A DNA stretch of 64,000 nt, taken from NCBI GenBank assembly GCA_963922205.1, contig CAWUHX010000215.1:434001-498000 (forward strand), in the 5' to 3' direction. This DNA is from Romanomermis culicivorax. Taxonomy: Eukaryota; Nematoda; Enoplea; Mermithida; Mermithidae. Both the position numbers and the translations under genes were made by a program. The notes under the pieces were generated by a model, which was not told the origin of the DNA, did not search any database, and saw nothing but the letters and a program-made list of their open reading frames with translations. How positions within the stretch are numbered: the first letter of the stretch is position 1; the number at the start of each line of letters is the position of its first letter. Of the stretch, positions 31,329 through 41,637 are shown piece by piece.

Positions 31329-32575
31329 GAGAATAAATTGACAATATTAGAGCCTGGTTATAAAATTATCCAGCAAAATATAAAACATTCAGATCAACCG
31401 ATTTATATATATATATATATTTTTTTTTTATCACACTGGATGGTAAAACCAGGAAGAATATTCATGCATGCAGTCTTGCTGAGTAAATAATTTGTTTCTG
31501 TCAATCCTGTATAGCATTCATATTTTGAAGCATACTGTAGATCATAATGTTTGAAGGCTATGACTGATGCTATTTTTGTTATGCTTCTATACTTCCCGAT
31601 TGACTATCATTTCATAGGGACAGAAAATCTCCAATCGTTCAAAAGCACAATATGACTCCAGCTTGTCCCCTAGCAGTTCCAGAGCCCGCTGTTTTTGTTG
31701 AGGTAATTACTTTTTAAGTAACCCTGCTAGTCTCAAACTCCATGGTATAGCAGCAAGTGCTGAGCAGGAAACTTTATCTTTTTCAAGTTTTATTGTTGTA
31801 CTCTACATTTAATTTCCCCAATTACTTTTCGCCTACATGAAAATTGATTAATCGATACTCCTCTAATAGATATACCCACCTTTAAGGTAACTACCAGCCA
31901 GTATGGCATTACTAATAATGTATTGTCAGTTGGTGCTGAGGTTGAGGTGTGCACAATGAAAAAAAGATCCCCTAAAGGTAATGATTGCTTGATGCATTTA
32001 TTTGTGTCTATTATATTCAATGTCTTCAGAGTATTGCTCGATATATGATACAGCCCACAATAATGTCAACCACAACAGAGTGCTTCCTACAAGTATGTAC
32101 ATTGTTTTCTTCATATTTCTGACCTGACATTTTCTTTGCAATCTAGATATTGAATCAACCCTACAATTCATGCAATATGAAATTCACCAGCTGTCCTGTC
32201 AATTGAGAAGTCTTGAGGATATACTCCACATATTAGTGATAAAACATTGAATGTTTTCCTTATGATTTTGTATGTTGGTGTAAATGAATTGAAATAAAAC
32301 ATGTCTCGCAGGTTACAAAAAAAATTGGACATTTGTACACCCACAATAGGAAAAAATTTACTACACACGTACAGCTTTTGCTTTTATATACAGCCTTTTA
32401 CCCAACCATTTCATCGAGATCGTTGATCAGTGGCAACATCCCCGACTACCAACAGAACGACCAAGGTTCGAATCCGGGTGCGATCACTTTTTATTTTCCT
32501 TGGACTTCTCTGGTGAATTCGACGACCCTAATGGGATGACGTCAAATATCATCCAGAGGGTCCATACTTACTACT
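31210..32575 (-). repeat. Polinton right terminal inverted repeat
   Basis: Inverted copy of 15757-17123. Its inner end lies inside the coding region of the 30354-31328 gene, so that gene's start codon, the first about 40 codons, and its whole upstream region are within the repeat. Confidence 0.95.
32416..32487 (+). other. tRNA-like segment in the TIR (mirror copy 15845-15916)
   Basis: A 72-nt stretch with a possible 7-bp acceptor stem (six pairs), an A-box-like TTGATCAGTGG, a perfect B box GGTTCGAATCC and a following T run. The T-arm pairs only 3 of 5 and the anticodon stem does not form, so I do not call a functional tRNA. It may be a SINE head or tRNA pseudogene captured by the repeat, or a Pol III promoter; the mirror copy lies on the minus strand of the left arm. 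Confidence 0.35.
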
Positions 32576-33150
32576 GTCTTTTAATGAGAACTTCCCAAAG
32601 TAGTCATTTTGCGTTGCAAAATGTCACTAGTTTTTACTGATAAGAGGTGCACGTGATGCTCCAATTATGTCCTTGAGCCTGTAGAGCTTATCTGGCTGAT
32701 ATTCTGATTAAAGGATCACATACTGTAGCCTACGTGCCGAATGGAAAGCAATAAAAATGTAACAAAAATAACACACAAAATGCATGTAAAGCAAAATGAA
32801 CAAAACAGAATAAAAGTAAATAACTGTCAAACAAAAAGTGGTGAAAAACATAGAATATCAGTATGATGTAAATCATGTGATTTTGGGAAAAATTGATTGG
32901 CACTTGACCCTTGTAGCGGTTGAGGTTTCTGCAGCATGTCTGTGGTGGTTGGTTGTACAAGGGATGGGACAGCTGGTGGTCAAGGGTCCGATAGATTTTT
33001 GGTGTATTCTGGCTCATGGAGTTATGTGGTGACTGGGAGTCGGTAATGCATGGAGTTGCTGATGTCAATTGATCCCTGTGGTCAATTATGCATGTAGTTG
33101 CTACTGTCAAATGGTCTGTGAGATCTAGAACGGGAGGAAAAGAAAAATTT
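32576..33150 (-). repeat. Element B 3' LTR region, inner part
   Basis: Reverse complement resembles C at about 62860-63450: 'aaaatttttcttttc', 'atgcattttgtgt', 'ttgtatttt', 'gctacagta', 'cacctcttatca.taaaaa', 'gaagttctcatta'. It ends at the Polinton target site GTCTTT (AAAGAC in the element's sense). Open frames on both strands are not conserved in C. Confidence 0.75.
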
Positions 33151-33480
33151 TGGGGGCCAGATGCAAGCTATCACAAAGATGCACATGTAGTATGAGGCTA
33201 TACCCTTGTTCAGATGCTTTGGTTGCTGCTCATTCTCTTTTTTACACTAAGGATCCAGCATGGATCAAGAATGGGTATTCCATGAGGGGCATGGCGGTCC
33301 TTCAAAAAAGGATGTCCCTGTCCGAAAGCTGGGACGAAGAAGAGAAGAGCGTCTTGATTAGGGGTCAGAGACTTCTGCATCAAAATGTGGGTCAGCAAGA
33401 TTTGGTGTAAAATCTCAACTCGTTGATGGAATCAACAAGTGTGCCAACTCAATGGCCTGTGAAGTGGAAGGTAGCTCCTC
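33150..33480 (-). other. Element B sequence between integrase and LTR, no gene
   Basis: In reverse complement it follows C at about 62590-62860, including the 'ggacatccttttt.gaaggaccgc' and 'ccatgctggatc.tagtg' words. It is not coding in C, and the open frames of B here are not conserved. Confidence 0.6.
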
Positions 33481-34731
33481 TGCTTCACTCGGCAGATCAG
33501 GTGACACTTAACATCAAAGGTGATTGACATGGACAATATCTTCTTGATCTGTCTCAAGAGGAATGGTGACACTAGGTTATGGCACATCCATGACAAGGTA
33601 GGACCAGTTTAGGTCGTGGCACCAGTTTAGGTCGTGAGACCATGTGTGCTCGAAATGCACAGTTTGAGCAATTATTCCCCAAATTTGTATGAGACATCTT
33701 GTGCCATGCGGTCATAGGACCGAGCATAAGCCACCTGTTATTTCTCAATCGGACTCTGGATCAAGGTCAAGGCGTTTGTGAAATGGCGTTTGACCTCCAT
33801 ATCATATGTGGATATGTTGATGATGTGAGCTGGAGGGTTGAATGAGAGGGCGGCATCAACAGGTAGCATGGGGGTGCAACCATACATGAGTTCAAAGGGG
33901 GAATATCCTGTGAACTCATTCATGCTAATGTTGACCGCAAACACAGAATATGGCAGGTAATCATCCCAATCTGTACGGCTTTGATGGACATACATATGTA
34001 GCTGTGTAGCTAGTGTTTGATTAGCTCATTCTACTTTGCCGTTTGTCATTGGGTGATAAGAGGTGGAGTGGATTTTCCTAGTTGAACAGATGGCAGTGAT
34101 TTCAGCCATCAGTTTTGATGTGAAATCAGTGCCATGATCAGACTGAAGAATCTGCGGTGCCCCATGCCCGCAGACAATTTGCATGACAAAAAGTTGGGCT
34201 ATGGCTTGCACAGTGATATCTGGAGTAGCAAAAGCTTCAACCCATTCTGTAAAGTAGTCTATAAAGACTACAATAAAACAGTTGCCAGCCTCACTAGTGG
34301 TCATTGGTCCCATACAGTCGACTCTTACCCGGTGAAATGTGAAATGGACCGGTAATGGTGATATGTTTCAAGGCTGCTTGGGTCTTTTGTCTAGCCGGTT
34401 TATTCCATTGGCAAAGATCATATCCCTGACAAAAGGACTTTACATCCGCACTGAAGGATGGCCAGTGGTACATGCGAGCTATTAGCGGCATGGTACGTCT
34501 AGCTCCAAAGTGTCCAGCCAAGATGTCAGTATGGTGAGCCTTGATAATGGTAGTAACCATGGATCTGGGTATGACAATCTTGTTGGACTCGCCTGTCCAT
34601 GTCAGAAGGATATTATCCAACAGGTGGTAGCCATCAGCATCATTCTGATCACTGTAGGGTTTTAGTGATCTAAGAATGGAGGCTAGATCCGGGTCCTCAA
34701 ATTGAGCTGCTAGAAGGTCACGATGCTGCAC
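33480..34731 (-). pseudogene. Element B integrase, broken
   Basis: Three frame segments (34731-34294, 34313-34026, 33995-33738) together show the zinc-binding HHCC region (HHTDILAGHFGARRT...FCQGYDLCQ, second Cys of one pair lost), the first catalytic Asp in RVDCMGPM, the second in LQSDHGTDF, and 'HPMTNGKVE' with the third acidic residue. The C-terminal part runs to about 33480 with further disruptions. Order and sequence follow element C. Frameshifts separate the segments, so no functional product is expected. Confidence 0.85.
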
Positions 34732-34879
34732 ACCAGTCCATATCTCAGCATAAGTCTCTTATCTCACCAGGTGCTCCACACTATTGGTGATCTCATTAGA
34801 TCTCGCCAGGTGCTGGGCATCATTGGTGATCATCATTACTTGCCCCTCAGGTCTGTAAAAAGGAGTATAGTCGATACTC

Positions 34880-36611
34880 TAACCGGTCAGAGAATAAGGA
34901 TCCAGTAGGCCCGATAATGCATCAGCATTAGCATTAGACCGACCTTTTCACAGCTGAATTGTCAGTTTGAATTCAGCGCGTGCAAGTCCTTACCAGGCAA
35001 TCTGAGCAGAGGGGTTAGGTTTCTTCAACACTGTTTTGATAGCTGTATGGTCAGTCTTAATGACCACCTCATGTTGAAAGAGGTATAGTCCAAAGTGCTT
35101 GACAAAATGGACAACAGCGAGAGTTTCCAACTCCATAATAGAGTAGTTTTTCTCAACTGCTGTTAACCCTCGACTGGTGTACGGGACAGGATGATCCTGT
35201 CCATTATCATCTAACTGGCTTAAAACCGCCCCTATTCCTGAAATACTTACATCGGTTTGAAGGATGGAGGATTTTATAAAGTCCAGATGGCGCAGAATAC
35301 GAGGGTTTCTCAGCAGTCATCTGAGTTCGTCCAACACCTCATGCTGAGGTTTTGATCAGGAGAAAGTAATTTTCTTCTGTAAGAGCTTGGTTAGCAGCTC
35401 GCTGAGCTGGGCACAACCAGGGATGAAACGCCTGTAATGAGACTCGAGACCAAGAAAGGACTTGATGTCTTTGGCATTCTGTGGAATGGGTAGATTCTGG
35501 ATGGCGGCCATTTTGACTTTGTCTGGTTCCAGGCTGCTCTGTGTGATGCGATAGCCTAGATATACCACCTCTGAGTGCAAAAATTTTCACTTGCTTAGTC
35601 TGAGCTTCATTCCACCCTGACAAAGACAAGAGAACATGTCGGCCAGGCGCTCAAGCATCTGGGTGTGGGAGTTTCCGAACACCAAGATGTTGTCAAGATA
35701 GGTCAATGCTGTACTTCTCTATGTTTCTGTAAGGAGCAGGTCCATGAGACATTGGAACGTCCCAGGGGCGTTGCAGAGACCAAAAGGCAGATAGTTGAAC
35801 TCATAAAGTCCAATGGGCGTATTGAAAGCTGTCTTTTCTCTGTCTGCCTCGGCAATTAGTATTGACAAGTATGCATTAGCCTGATCAAGTGTAGTGAAGT
35901 ACTTCATACCCTTGAGTGTGTCGAGGATGTCATCTATCTGTGGGAGAGGGTAGACATCCTTTTTCCTGATTCCGTTAAGTCCACCAAAGTCAACATACAT
36001 CCAGTGCGACAAATTTTTCTTGGCACCAGGACAGTATTTGTAGCCCTTGGTGACGTGCTAGGCCAAATAATACCTTTTTCTTGGTGCACTCTGACTTCTC
36101 CCATGATGAGGTCCTTTTCCTTAGGCACTGTGCAGTAAGGAAATTGGCTGACTGGGCAGGCGTCTCCCATGCTGATCTCATGCTGCACAAGGTCAGTGGA
36201 ACCTGTGTCCTTCATATCTATGGCATAGAGGTCAGTATATGCGACCAGTAGGTCAATTAATGCTGTCCGGTCATGTGAGGAGATATGGGAGGATATCACA
36301 GCATTTGCTTCAAACCACTTTTGGTCAAGGACTACATCAGATTTGACCTCTGATCCCCATGAGAGATCAGTTTGCATCTGCACATCACCAGTGGTCATGT
36401 GTGGATAGAGAACCACTGAATGTGTATTGGGGTTTACTACCTGTAAGGGTATGTGGTCGTTAGCCAGGGTACTAACACTGCCAGCAAAGTATACACTGCT
36501 ATGAGTTCTGGTGAGGCACTTAGGGAAGAAAGCTACCTCTGGTACATTCATATACATTGATGGTACAGGTGCAGTAAATCGTGTCAGGGAGCGAGGTTCA
36601 AGGACAACCAA
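34880..36611 (-). pseudogene. Element B reverse transcriptase and RNase H, broken
   Basis: RT is spread over frames 36611-35934, 36012-35719 and 35629-35339, with 'FGGLNGIRKKDVYPLPQIDDILDTLKG', 'PIGLYEFNYLPFGLCNAPGTFQ' and 'FLGLESHYRRFIPGC'. The catalytic motif reads YLDN instead of YLDD. RNase H follows (about 35340-34880), recognisable by 'GIGAVLSQLDD', 'MELETLAVVHFVKHF' and 'KTDHTAIK', with internal stops. The order relative to integrase is standard for Ty3/gypsy. Confidence 0.85.
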
Positions 36612-36639
36612 CTCCAGGCAGAACGAGGATTGTGAATGA

Positions 36640-37126
36640 GACCATCATACAGGACCTTTCGGTCTTTGAACTAGAGAAAGGATTTCTCTCAGTTCAAGCT
36701 AACACAATTGAACCTTCCCAGTAAGTTCATTCCAAGGATTAGTTCAGCCGAACAATTCTCCTGTATTTGGACCTAAATACATTCAGAGACATCAGCCACT
36801 GTCACTGTGACATAGGCAGTGTCTAGCAGTAAGATTAGAGACCCATTTGCTGCTCTGGGGTGAGCCCTAGTCTGTGTGAGCACCAAGTCGGGTAGTTGGA
36901 CTGCCAATTTGTAGTCCAGGAGAGAGAAAACTGCTCCTGTGTCAAACAGTGCCTTGGCTTCGACCCTGTTGTTCAGGAGAACTCTGATATGAGGGGTCCT
37001 CATCTCAGTAGGGTAGAAGGCTGATGCTACATGACCTGAATCTGATGTGGTATCACCAAAGCTATGCTCCAGCATATCAGTTCCCCTTGGAATTGGCAAC
37101 CCAGTGCAATAGAGTAGACCTACCAA
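36640..37126 (-). pseudogene. Element B second retropepsin, partial
   Basis: Aspartic protease domain with 'HIRVLLNNRVEAKALFDTGAVFSLLDYKL' and the downstream 'YVTVTVADVSE' strand region, matching C (58900-59200) and the second protease of A. The DTGA catalytic motif is intact, but the frame is broken after 36773 where C continues into RT. Confidence 0.8.
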
Positions 37127-37198
37127 AGTGTAACCAACAGATGTTTTCAGGTTGTCCAGTAGAGTGGGATGAACCTGTACTGTGAGTACATGACTCCA

Positions 37199-37970
37199 TC
37201 ACTCCCCAGGGCTCTGGATAGCCCCTAGTGATTCAATCTCTGTGTCTGATAGTGATGGCACTTCTAACATGGGTGATGCCCGGGCATCTGAATCATTTGG
37301 CTCACAGAACCATCCGTTCTCCAGCCTAACTGGAGAGTTTCCAGGCGAGGGTCCAGGACAACCTGACCCTTGCATGGTCATTAAATGACAACTAGCACGC
37401 CTGGAAGAAGTCCAGGTTCCCCTGGTCAACCCATGTGATGAGGCAACTGAGGATGCCAGTGAGGGTGGCCAAGAAATGGACGAAGTCCTAGATCGCATTT
37501 GAGACCCAAATATGTATGAGGCCCTTGATAGTGAATGTGAATTCTCCCACCAGGCTTCGGAATTCATCAATCTCTGCTGCTGTCAGCAGAAGTCGCAGTT
37601 CTACTGCAGTCAACCAACAGACATTTTGTTGGTAATCAAATGTAATGTTCTTGAACTGTTTAAGAAAGTCCAGTCCAGGTATGAGATCAACTGGTGCCCG
37701 AAAAGGAGACATAGTACTGCACACATGGAGATCTACATCGATCCTTGTGTTTGGCTGGCGAGTTCCAGGCAACACAATTTCATACGGTCCCAAAAGGAGG
37801 GTATGAACAGCTTTACCATTGATACTCATCAATGGATTAAAGTTGTGATGTTGCTGGAATGCCATAGCTGCCTTCGGACTCTCCTTAATCAAAGCCTTGT
37901 GAAGACATCGACTAATGATAGTCCATGGACATCCAGTGTCAAGGAAAGCAGGAGTTTCCTTGGCATCCAC
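37199..37970 (-). pseudogene. Element B first retropepsin-like domain and linker
   Basis: 'ETPAFLDTGCPWTIISRCLHKAL' holds the catalytic DTG (residues 11-13 of the open frame), followed by a flap-like region and 'VDLIPGLDFLKQFKNITFDYQQNVC', the usual ILG.DFL-type closing part (here IPGLDFL). Homologous to C 57884-58411, where it directly follows the envelope-like gene. In B element A lies in between. The frame breaks near 37488 into a Ser/Pro-rich linker. Confidence 0.8.
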
Positions 37971-38000
37971 CAGTACAACAAAATACGGAGTGATTCAATC

Positions 38001-38069
38001 TAACTGGGATGGTATATTGTACAACTGTCAGGGTCTAACTGGGATGGTATATTGTACAACTGTCAGGGT
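38001..38069 (-). repeat. Tandem duplication spanning the A/B junction
   Basis: The 35-bp unit 'ctaactgggatggtatattg' plus 'tacaactgtcagggt' occurs twice, at about 38000-38034 and 38035-38069. It includes flank of B and the first nine bases of A's LTR, so the duplication arose after A inserted. The two possible continuations share CTAA, a 4-bp microhomology. Confidence 0.9.
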
Positions 38070-39038
38070 CTAAGTTCTATGAAAGAAAACTAGGTAGGAG
38101 TACTGTAAGGATAACACAATTTGATATGCAGGTATTTGGCCCCTGAATACTTATGTCCTTGGGTAGTTTAACAAGTGGATTGGTAATTTTAAGATTTATT
38201 GGAAACTTATCAAATTTAATATAGACTAGTACATACTTGGAAATAAATAGGGCGTGAACCTATTCTTCGGGTACTGTTGGCGGTACATATTTATAATATA
38301 ATAATAATATAGAGAAAAAAATGAATAATATAAGTAAATTGACGAAATAAACTGTTTTAATGATATGAAATCGAACTGAGGATACTGAACACGAACTGAA
38401 CGGCACACTGGACCATGAACTGAACTAGAATGGACTGAACAGGAACTGAACTGAGGATAAGAGTTACAGGCTCTAATATACAGCTTTTCATGCTAGATTG
38501 GTTTAATTAACTTCTGCTATCTTATCTTTTGATTAATGTTTGTTTTTGTTTATTTCACACCATATGTGTGTGCTCTAGCAGGAGCAAAGGTTACTGTATT
38601 TTTATCTAAGAGGTCTAGGCAATTATTTGCCTCTTTTGACCCATCTGCTTCCCTTTCTGGTAGTTCATCTTGTTTTAGGAGGCCTGTGTTTAAGATCGGC
38701 CATAACTCCCATTTATTTTATACAACATATATTTTTGGACCCTCAGAGGATTCCATATGGTTGGAACCTTTTGATACTTACTTTGTACAGTATTTTTATT
38801 TTCCACTGAACGGAAATTTCAAGGTTCATTAGGTTTACAAGTTATCTTTGGAGATTAGGTTTGCATGATTGATAATATTTTCAGTTTGGTTCCATATGTG
38901 CAAAATTTAAGTGAAGCGATAAAAATTAAGATAATAATAAAATAACTACAGTAGGAATTGACTTGAATCACGAAATTTACATGCTTTTCTCACAAAAACT
39001 ACTAAAATTTATGTTTGAATTTTCACTTTTGCTTGACA
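38061..39038 (-). repeat. Element A 3' LTR
   Basis: Ends TGTCAAGC... and ...CCCTGACA in the element's sense, with short inverted termini TGTCA/TGACA. About 976 bp match the LTR at 47862-48837. The integrase stop codon lies inside its first 16 bases. Open frames on either strand are not genes. Confidence 0.93.
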
Positions 39039-40237
39039 TTCCTCTCCTTCTTGAATTGAACGTCCTCGTTCATTTTGGGACTTCTCAAATTGTACCTGAT
39101 TTCATGCTTCATTGTTCTATCTTTGTTAGTTTGTATTTTGCCACATTTGTTGGATGGTCCTTTTATAATTTGGGGCGTCCATCCATAATAAGGCTTTGTT
39201 CGGTTGACATGAATTACTTCCACTCCATTGGTTCGTGTGGGATTTTCTATCTCCAGATTTGGATAATTTATTGCCTTCACTTTATAAGGCCCTTCATAGA
39301 TAGGCATTAGTTTCTTTATGAGACCTTTTTTGATGATCTCCAATTCTTTCAAGACTAGGTCATTTACTCTATAGTCCACATTTTTTGTCTTTTTGTCATA
39401 CACCTTTTTGTATGCACTTTGTGCCTTTTCTATTTGTTCCTGGACTATGTTCAAAGCCATAGTGAAGTGTTTCTTGACCTCTGCATCATAAGTAGCCAAG
39501 TCTAAGAAATATAGAGGTTGTGTATGATTGATGGCCACATCAATAGGCAATTTAGGAACTCACCCATATATTACTTCAAAAGGTGAGAATTGTGTGGATG
39601 CGTTTGTATGTATGTTGGTGGAAAAGACTGCATAAGGCAGGTGTTCATCCCAATCAGTTTGGTTTTTGTCTACATACATTCTAATTCTTGTGGCAATTGT
39701 TTGATTAGACCTTTCTACTTCTCCATTAGCAATAGGATGGTAGGCAGTAGTATGTATCTTGTGCACACCCATAAGCTTTGTGATTTCTTTCATAAGGTCA
39801 GATGTAAAATTGCTTGCCCTATCAGATTGTAGTATTTGTGGTGCTCCATGTCTACAAACTATTTTTGTGATGAAGATTTTAGCAATAGTTTCTGCTGTTA
39901 TATTAGGTACAGCAAAGGCTTCTACATATTTTGTGAAGTGATCAATGAAGACAACTATGAATCTGTTTCCATTTTCTGTCATAGGTAGTGGTCCCATACA
40001 ATCTACAGTAATTCTATCAAAAGGTCCACTTGTTAATATTGGCTTCAGATTTGCTTTAATTTTGTGTCGTACTGGTTTATTTATTTGACATTTTTTACAC
40101 ATTTTACAATAGAGTTGGACATCTTTGTGCAAAGTATTCCAGTGATAATGTTTTGAAATCAGTTGTATGGTTTTCTTTGCACCAAAGTGTCCAGCTAATT
40201 CATCATCATGATTAGATTCAATAATTAATTTCTTCAT
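39023..40237 (-). pseudogene. Element A integrase, one internal stop
   Basis: Frames 40237-39560 and 39550-39023 are the same reading frame separated by a TGA at 39560-39562 where B and C have Cys. Zinc-binding His residues and YCKMC are followed by catalytic D79 (TVDCMGPL), D139 (LQSDRASNF) and E175 (NGEVERSNQT), all intact. The C-terminal region contains 'YRVNDLVL' and 'GPYKVKAIN' strands typical of Ty3 integrases, then a basic tail. The stop codon falls within the 3' LTR. Confidence 0.88.
39039..39060 (-). promoter_or_regulatory. Polypurine tract of element A
   Basis: In the element's sense, AAGAAGGAGAGGAA ends directly at the LTR start TGTCAAGC. It primes plus-strand synthesis in this class of elements. 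Here it is also coding, for 'KKERN' of integrase. Confidence 0.85.
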
Positions 40238-40239
40238 TG

Positions 40240-40824
40240 ATTGCGGGATTATTATTTTTTTATCCCATTTTTATTAAGAAATAATATTTCACTTTCAAGA
40301 CAAAAGGATTTTACATGTTCTGAAGGTAAGCAACCTTTTCTTATGTTATTTATGACCTCTTTAAGTTCAGGATCATTTTGTTGCAAAGATTTAAGATCAA
40401 TTTCCTGGTGATCAGTGTTCAGACAGACAACACCATTATCTTTTACAGAGGGTCCATAATTTTCCTCATTATCAATATCATAAGATTGTTTAGCAATAGG
40501 ATTAGGATTTCTAGAAAGTGCATCAGCATTGGCATTTTTGGACCCTTTTCTTGGTCCAATATTAAGTTTTGTGCCAGCTAAAGCACAACCCCATCTGTTT
40601 ATTCAAGCAGATGCATTTTCTTTTTCTAACACTGCTTTGACTGCAGTGTGGTCTGTTTCTACTATAACTTCTTGCTGATAGAGATAGCATCGAAAATATT
40701 TTACAAATTCGACAACAGCTAGAGTTTCCAATTCAGTTATTGGATAATTTTTCTCAGCTGGTTTAAGAGCTTGAGATGCAAAAGCAATAGGATGTTCCAG
40801 ATCATCCTTCCCAATTTGACTCAA
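40240..40824 (-). pseudogene. Element A RNase H and connection to integrase
   Basis: RNase H features: 'EGIGAVLSQIGKDD' (preceded by TDAS beyond a stop), 'TELETLAVVEFVKYF', 'VETDHTAVKAVLEKE'. A TGA at 40603-40605 interrupts before 'INRWGCALAG'. The connection region (40600-40240) continues with 'NADALSRNP', the usual end of Ty3 RNase H, and a tether of low conservation. Confidence 0.82.
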
Positions 40825-40857
40825 TACTGCACCAATTCCTTCTTTTGATGCATCAGT

Positions 40858-41637
40858 TTAAAGTATAAACTGTTTTGTAAAGTCAGGATGCATAAGTATT
40901 GGTTCTTGCATCAACTTCTTCTTTAATTCTTCAAAGGCTTTATTTTCTCTTTCTTCCCATTTAAAGTCTTGTCCTTTCTTCAATAGTTTGGTCAATGAGT
41001 TTGATATTTGTGCACATTTAGGAATGAATTTTCTGTAATAGGATATGACGCCTAAGAATGATTTTACTTCTTTTACATTTTTAGGTGGCATCATATTTTC
41101 CACTGCTTCAATCTTTTTAGTATCAGGTTTAATACCATCTTGACTTATGATATGACCAAGATACTTGACTTCTTTTTGTGAGAATTTACATTTATCTATT
41201 CTTAATTTTAAACCACCCTCATGCAATCTGTCAAGGATGATCTTCAGATGATCAAGCATTTTCTTGTGATCCTTTCCAAAAACTAATATATCATCCAGGT
41301 ATACCAAACAAATGTTCCATTGTAAGCCTGATAATAGTAGATCCATAAGTCTTTGGGATGTTGCAGGAGCATTGCATAGCCCAAATGGAAGATAGTTGAA
41401 TTCAAAAAGACCAACATGAGTAGTGAAAGCTGTTTTTTTATCTTCAGGTGAGATTGGTATAGTCCAATAAGCATTAGCTTGATCCAAAGTGGTGAAATAT
41501 TTCATATTACTTAAGGTGTCTAAGATGTCATCAATTCTTGGTAATGGGTAGACATCTTTCTTTGTTACTGAATTGAGTTTTCGAAAATCTATACACAATC
41601 TATGGCCTCCATCTTTTTTTTCGTACAAGAACAACAT
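40858..41637 (-). pseudogene. Element A reverse transcriptase, main part
   Basis: 259 residues covering RT motifs from 'KKDGGHRLCIDFRKLNSVTKKDVYPLPRIDD' through 'LFEFNYLPFGLCNAPATSQR', YLDDILVF (catalytic pair intact), 'GGLKLRIDKCKF' and 'SFLGVISYYRKFIPKC' to 'HPDFTKQFIL', then a TAA at 40858-40860. Its start overlaps the 41600-43825 frame by 38 nt at an A8 run; the two frames join there by a 1-nt shift, most likely an indel in the homopolymer. Confidence 0.88.

Larger units (their letters stand above)
15757..32575 (+). mobile_element. Maverick/Polinton, complete, 16819 bp
   Basis: Bounded by an exact 6-bp target duplication GTCTTT (15751-15756, 32576-32581), the size expected for Polinton integrases. 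Terminal inverted repeats of about 1.37 kb start AGTAGTAAGTATGG. Gene set: PolB, packaging ATPase, integrase with chromodomain, adenain-like protease, penton-like and major capsid proteins, and several small proteins. All core genes are open after splicing. The arms are nearly identical, suggesting recent insertion. It interrupts the LTR of element B; the empty site can be read from element C. Confidence 0.97.

Noticed and set aside
38536-38832. 98-codon frame in A's LTR (repeated at 48337-48633)
   Set aside because: Antisense to the element, entirely inside the LTR; kept open in both copies only because the LTRs are nearly identical.
41600-41637. Programmed ribosomal frameshift at the A8 run joining two RT frames
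   Set aside because: The shift falls inside the conserved RT fingers region where no such signal is expected; a 1-nt homopolymer indel is simpler.
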